A stretch of DNA of 64,000 nt, from the NCBI RefSeq assembly GCF_020035535.1, contig NZ_CP083350.1, positions 1,932,501 through 1,996,500 on the forward strand. Reading direction: 5' to 3'. Shown piece by piece: positions 63,556-64,000 of the stretch (positions are counted from its first letter, which is position 1; each line of letters starts with the position of its first letter). This stretch comes from Ensifer adhaerens (GTDB lineage: Bacteria > Pseudomonadota > Alphaproteobacteria > Rhizobiales > Rhizobiaceae). The notes under the pieces were generated by a model that saw only the letters and a program-made list of their open reading frames with translations, did no database searches and was not told the origin of the DNA. The position numbers were made by a program, and so were the translations under genes.

Positions 63556-64000
63556 GTGAAGCGAAATGGATTTCGGCCATCACCCACGAATCCGGATCTC
63601 ATCGAGGTCCAGACAGTGCCGGAACGGCATTTTGATATGCCGTATGCACCAGCTATACGGGTGGATAGTCTTGGCGAATTGCTCTTTATCTCGGGCGCTA
63701 CGCCGTCTCCGCTTTACCATCAGCACCCGCATGTGCTGACCGAGCACAATCACCCCGTGGATATTCGCGATCAAACGCGGTTGGCGATGGAAACCGTCAG
63801 GTCGATTCTCGACGACCAAGGACTGACGTGGACCGATATCGTAAAGGTGACGAAGTACCTTACAGACATGCGCGATCAGGACGGCATGGTTGAGGTGCTC
63901 AAGGAGTACTTTGGTGACTGGCGGCCTGCCAGTACGACGATCTGCATCAATCAGCTCTCGACGCAGGGAGCGCGCGTTGAACTCGACATGATCGCGGTCT
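63556..64000 (+). CDS. RidA-family protein, second copy (cut by window edge)
   Basis: A GTG start at 63556 follows AAGGGG. The 148 visible residues align closely with the RidA at 12966-13442: FDMPYAPAIRV, LLFISGATPSPLYH, DIRDQTRLAMETVRSIL and PASTTICINQLSTQGARVEL. The C-terminal end is outside the window. It is divergent from the SDR-BKACE pair. Confidence 0.92.
   Translation, partial: MKRNGFRPSPTNPDLIEVQTVPERHFDMPYAPAIRVDSLGELLFISGATPSPLYHQHPHVLTEHNHPVDIRDQTRLAMETVRSILDDQGLTWTDIVKVTKYLTDMRDQDGMVEVLKEYFGDWRPASTTICINQLSTQGARVELDMIAV

Overview
The window looks like accessory DNA from an alphaproteobacterium of the Rhizobiales (Rhizobium, Sinorhizobium or Mesorhizobium type). The evidence is moderately high GC, a rhizobial-style chemoreceptor ending in a DWEEF pentapeptide, a malonate matR/matA/matB locus, many LysR/LacI/GntR-regulated catabolic islands with ABC importers, and two recent insertion elements plus decayed ones. 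No rRNA, tRNA, replication or core housekeeping genes were seen, which fits a megaplasmid, a chromid or a genomic island (inference).

Layout. 0-6.3 kb: end of a LysR gene, an exported isochorismatase-family protein, a divergent VapC toxin / Phd-like antitoxin pair, a chemoreceptor and a small monooxygenase-fold protein. 6.8-22.1 kb: a large catabolic island. A leftward operon encodes RidA, a DoxX-like protein, a ribose-type ABC importer, a YciI-like protein and an SDR. A rightward SDR and a leftward LacI repressor follow. A rightward seven-gene operon then encodes an intradiol ring-cleavage dioxygenase, an SDR, a beta-keto acid cleavage enzyme (BKACE), an MDR oxidoreductase, a cupin, a gamma-carbonic-anhydrase-like protein and a VOC protein. 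Six LacI-type palindromes around TGCAAACGTTTGCA or TGCAATCGATTGCA sit at the promoters, so this looks like one regulon. 22.1-27.6 kb: an OxyR-like regulator, a ferrochelatase-like gene cut in two by a 1.65-kb element with inverted repeats that carries a TnpB-like gene, a short tandem-repeat block, and a catalase, all leftward.

27.8-35 kb: an HD-domain protein, a GlxA-type AraC regulator, a small exported protein, and a LysR gene split by a complete IS21-family element. 34-43.5 kb: a LysR regulator with a PcpA/LinE-like ring-cleavage dioxygenase, an amidase, a nitrilase-APC permease operon, a class III cyclase and a pirin. 43.5-45.8 kb: a thioesterase, a luciferase-like monooxygenase and a WrbA-like flavoprotein. 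46-56.7 kb: a malonate island with MatR (GntR) divergent from malonyl-CoA decarboxylase, malonyl-CoA synthetase, an amidase that could be a malonamidase, and a complete peptide-type ABC importer. 56.7-61.3 kb: remnants of a TnpB-like gene and of a catalase, a LysR regulator, YceI, a second isochorismatase-family enzyme and an alpha/beta hydrolase. 61.4-64 kb: a second BKACE-SDR pair divergent from a second RidA, repeating three genes of the first island; the RidA runs off the right edge.

Integration (inference). The first island probably imports a small sugar- or cyclitol-like compound, oxidises it with SDRs, opens a hydroxylated aromatic ring with the dioxygenase and splits a beta-keto acid with BKACE. 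RidA and YciI may remove reactive by-products. The malonate island likely takes up an amide- or peptide-like malonate precursor and turns it into malonyl-CoA and acetyl-CoA. Both insertion elements sit in their targets with intact target duplications, and removing each restores one continuous reading frame.
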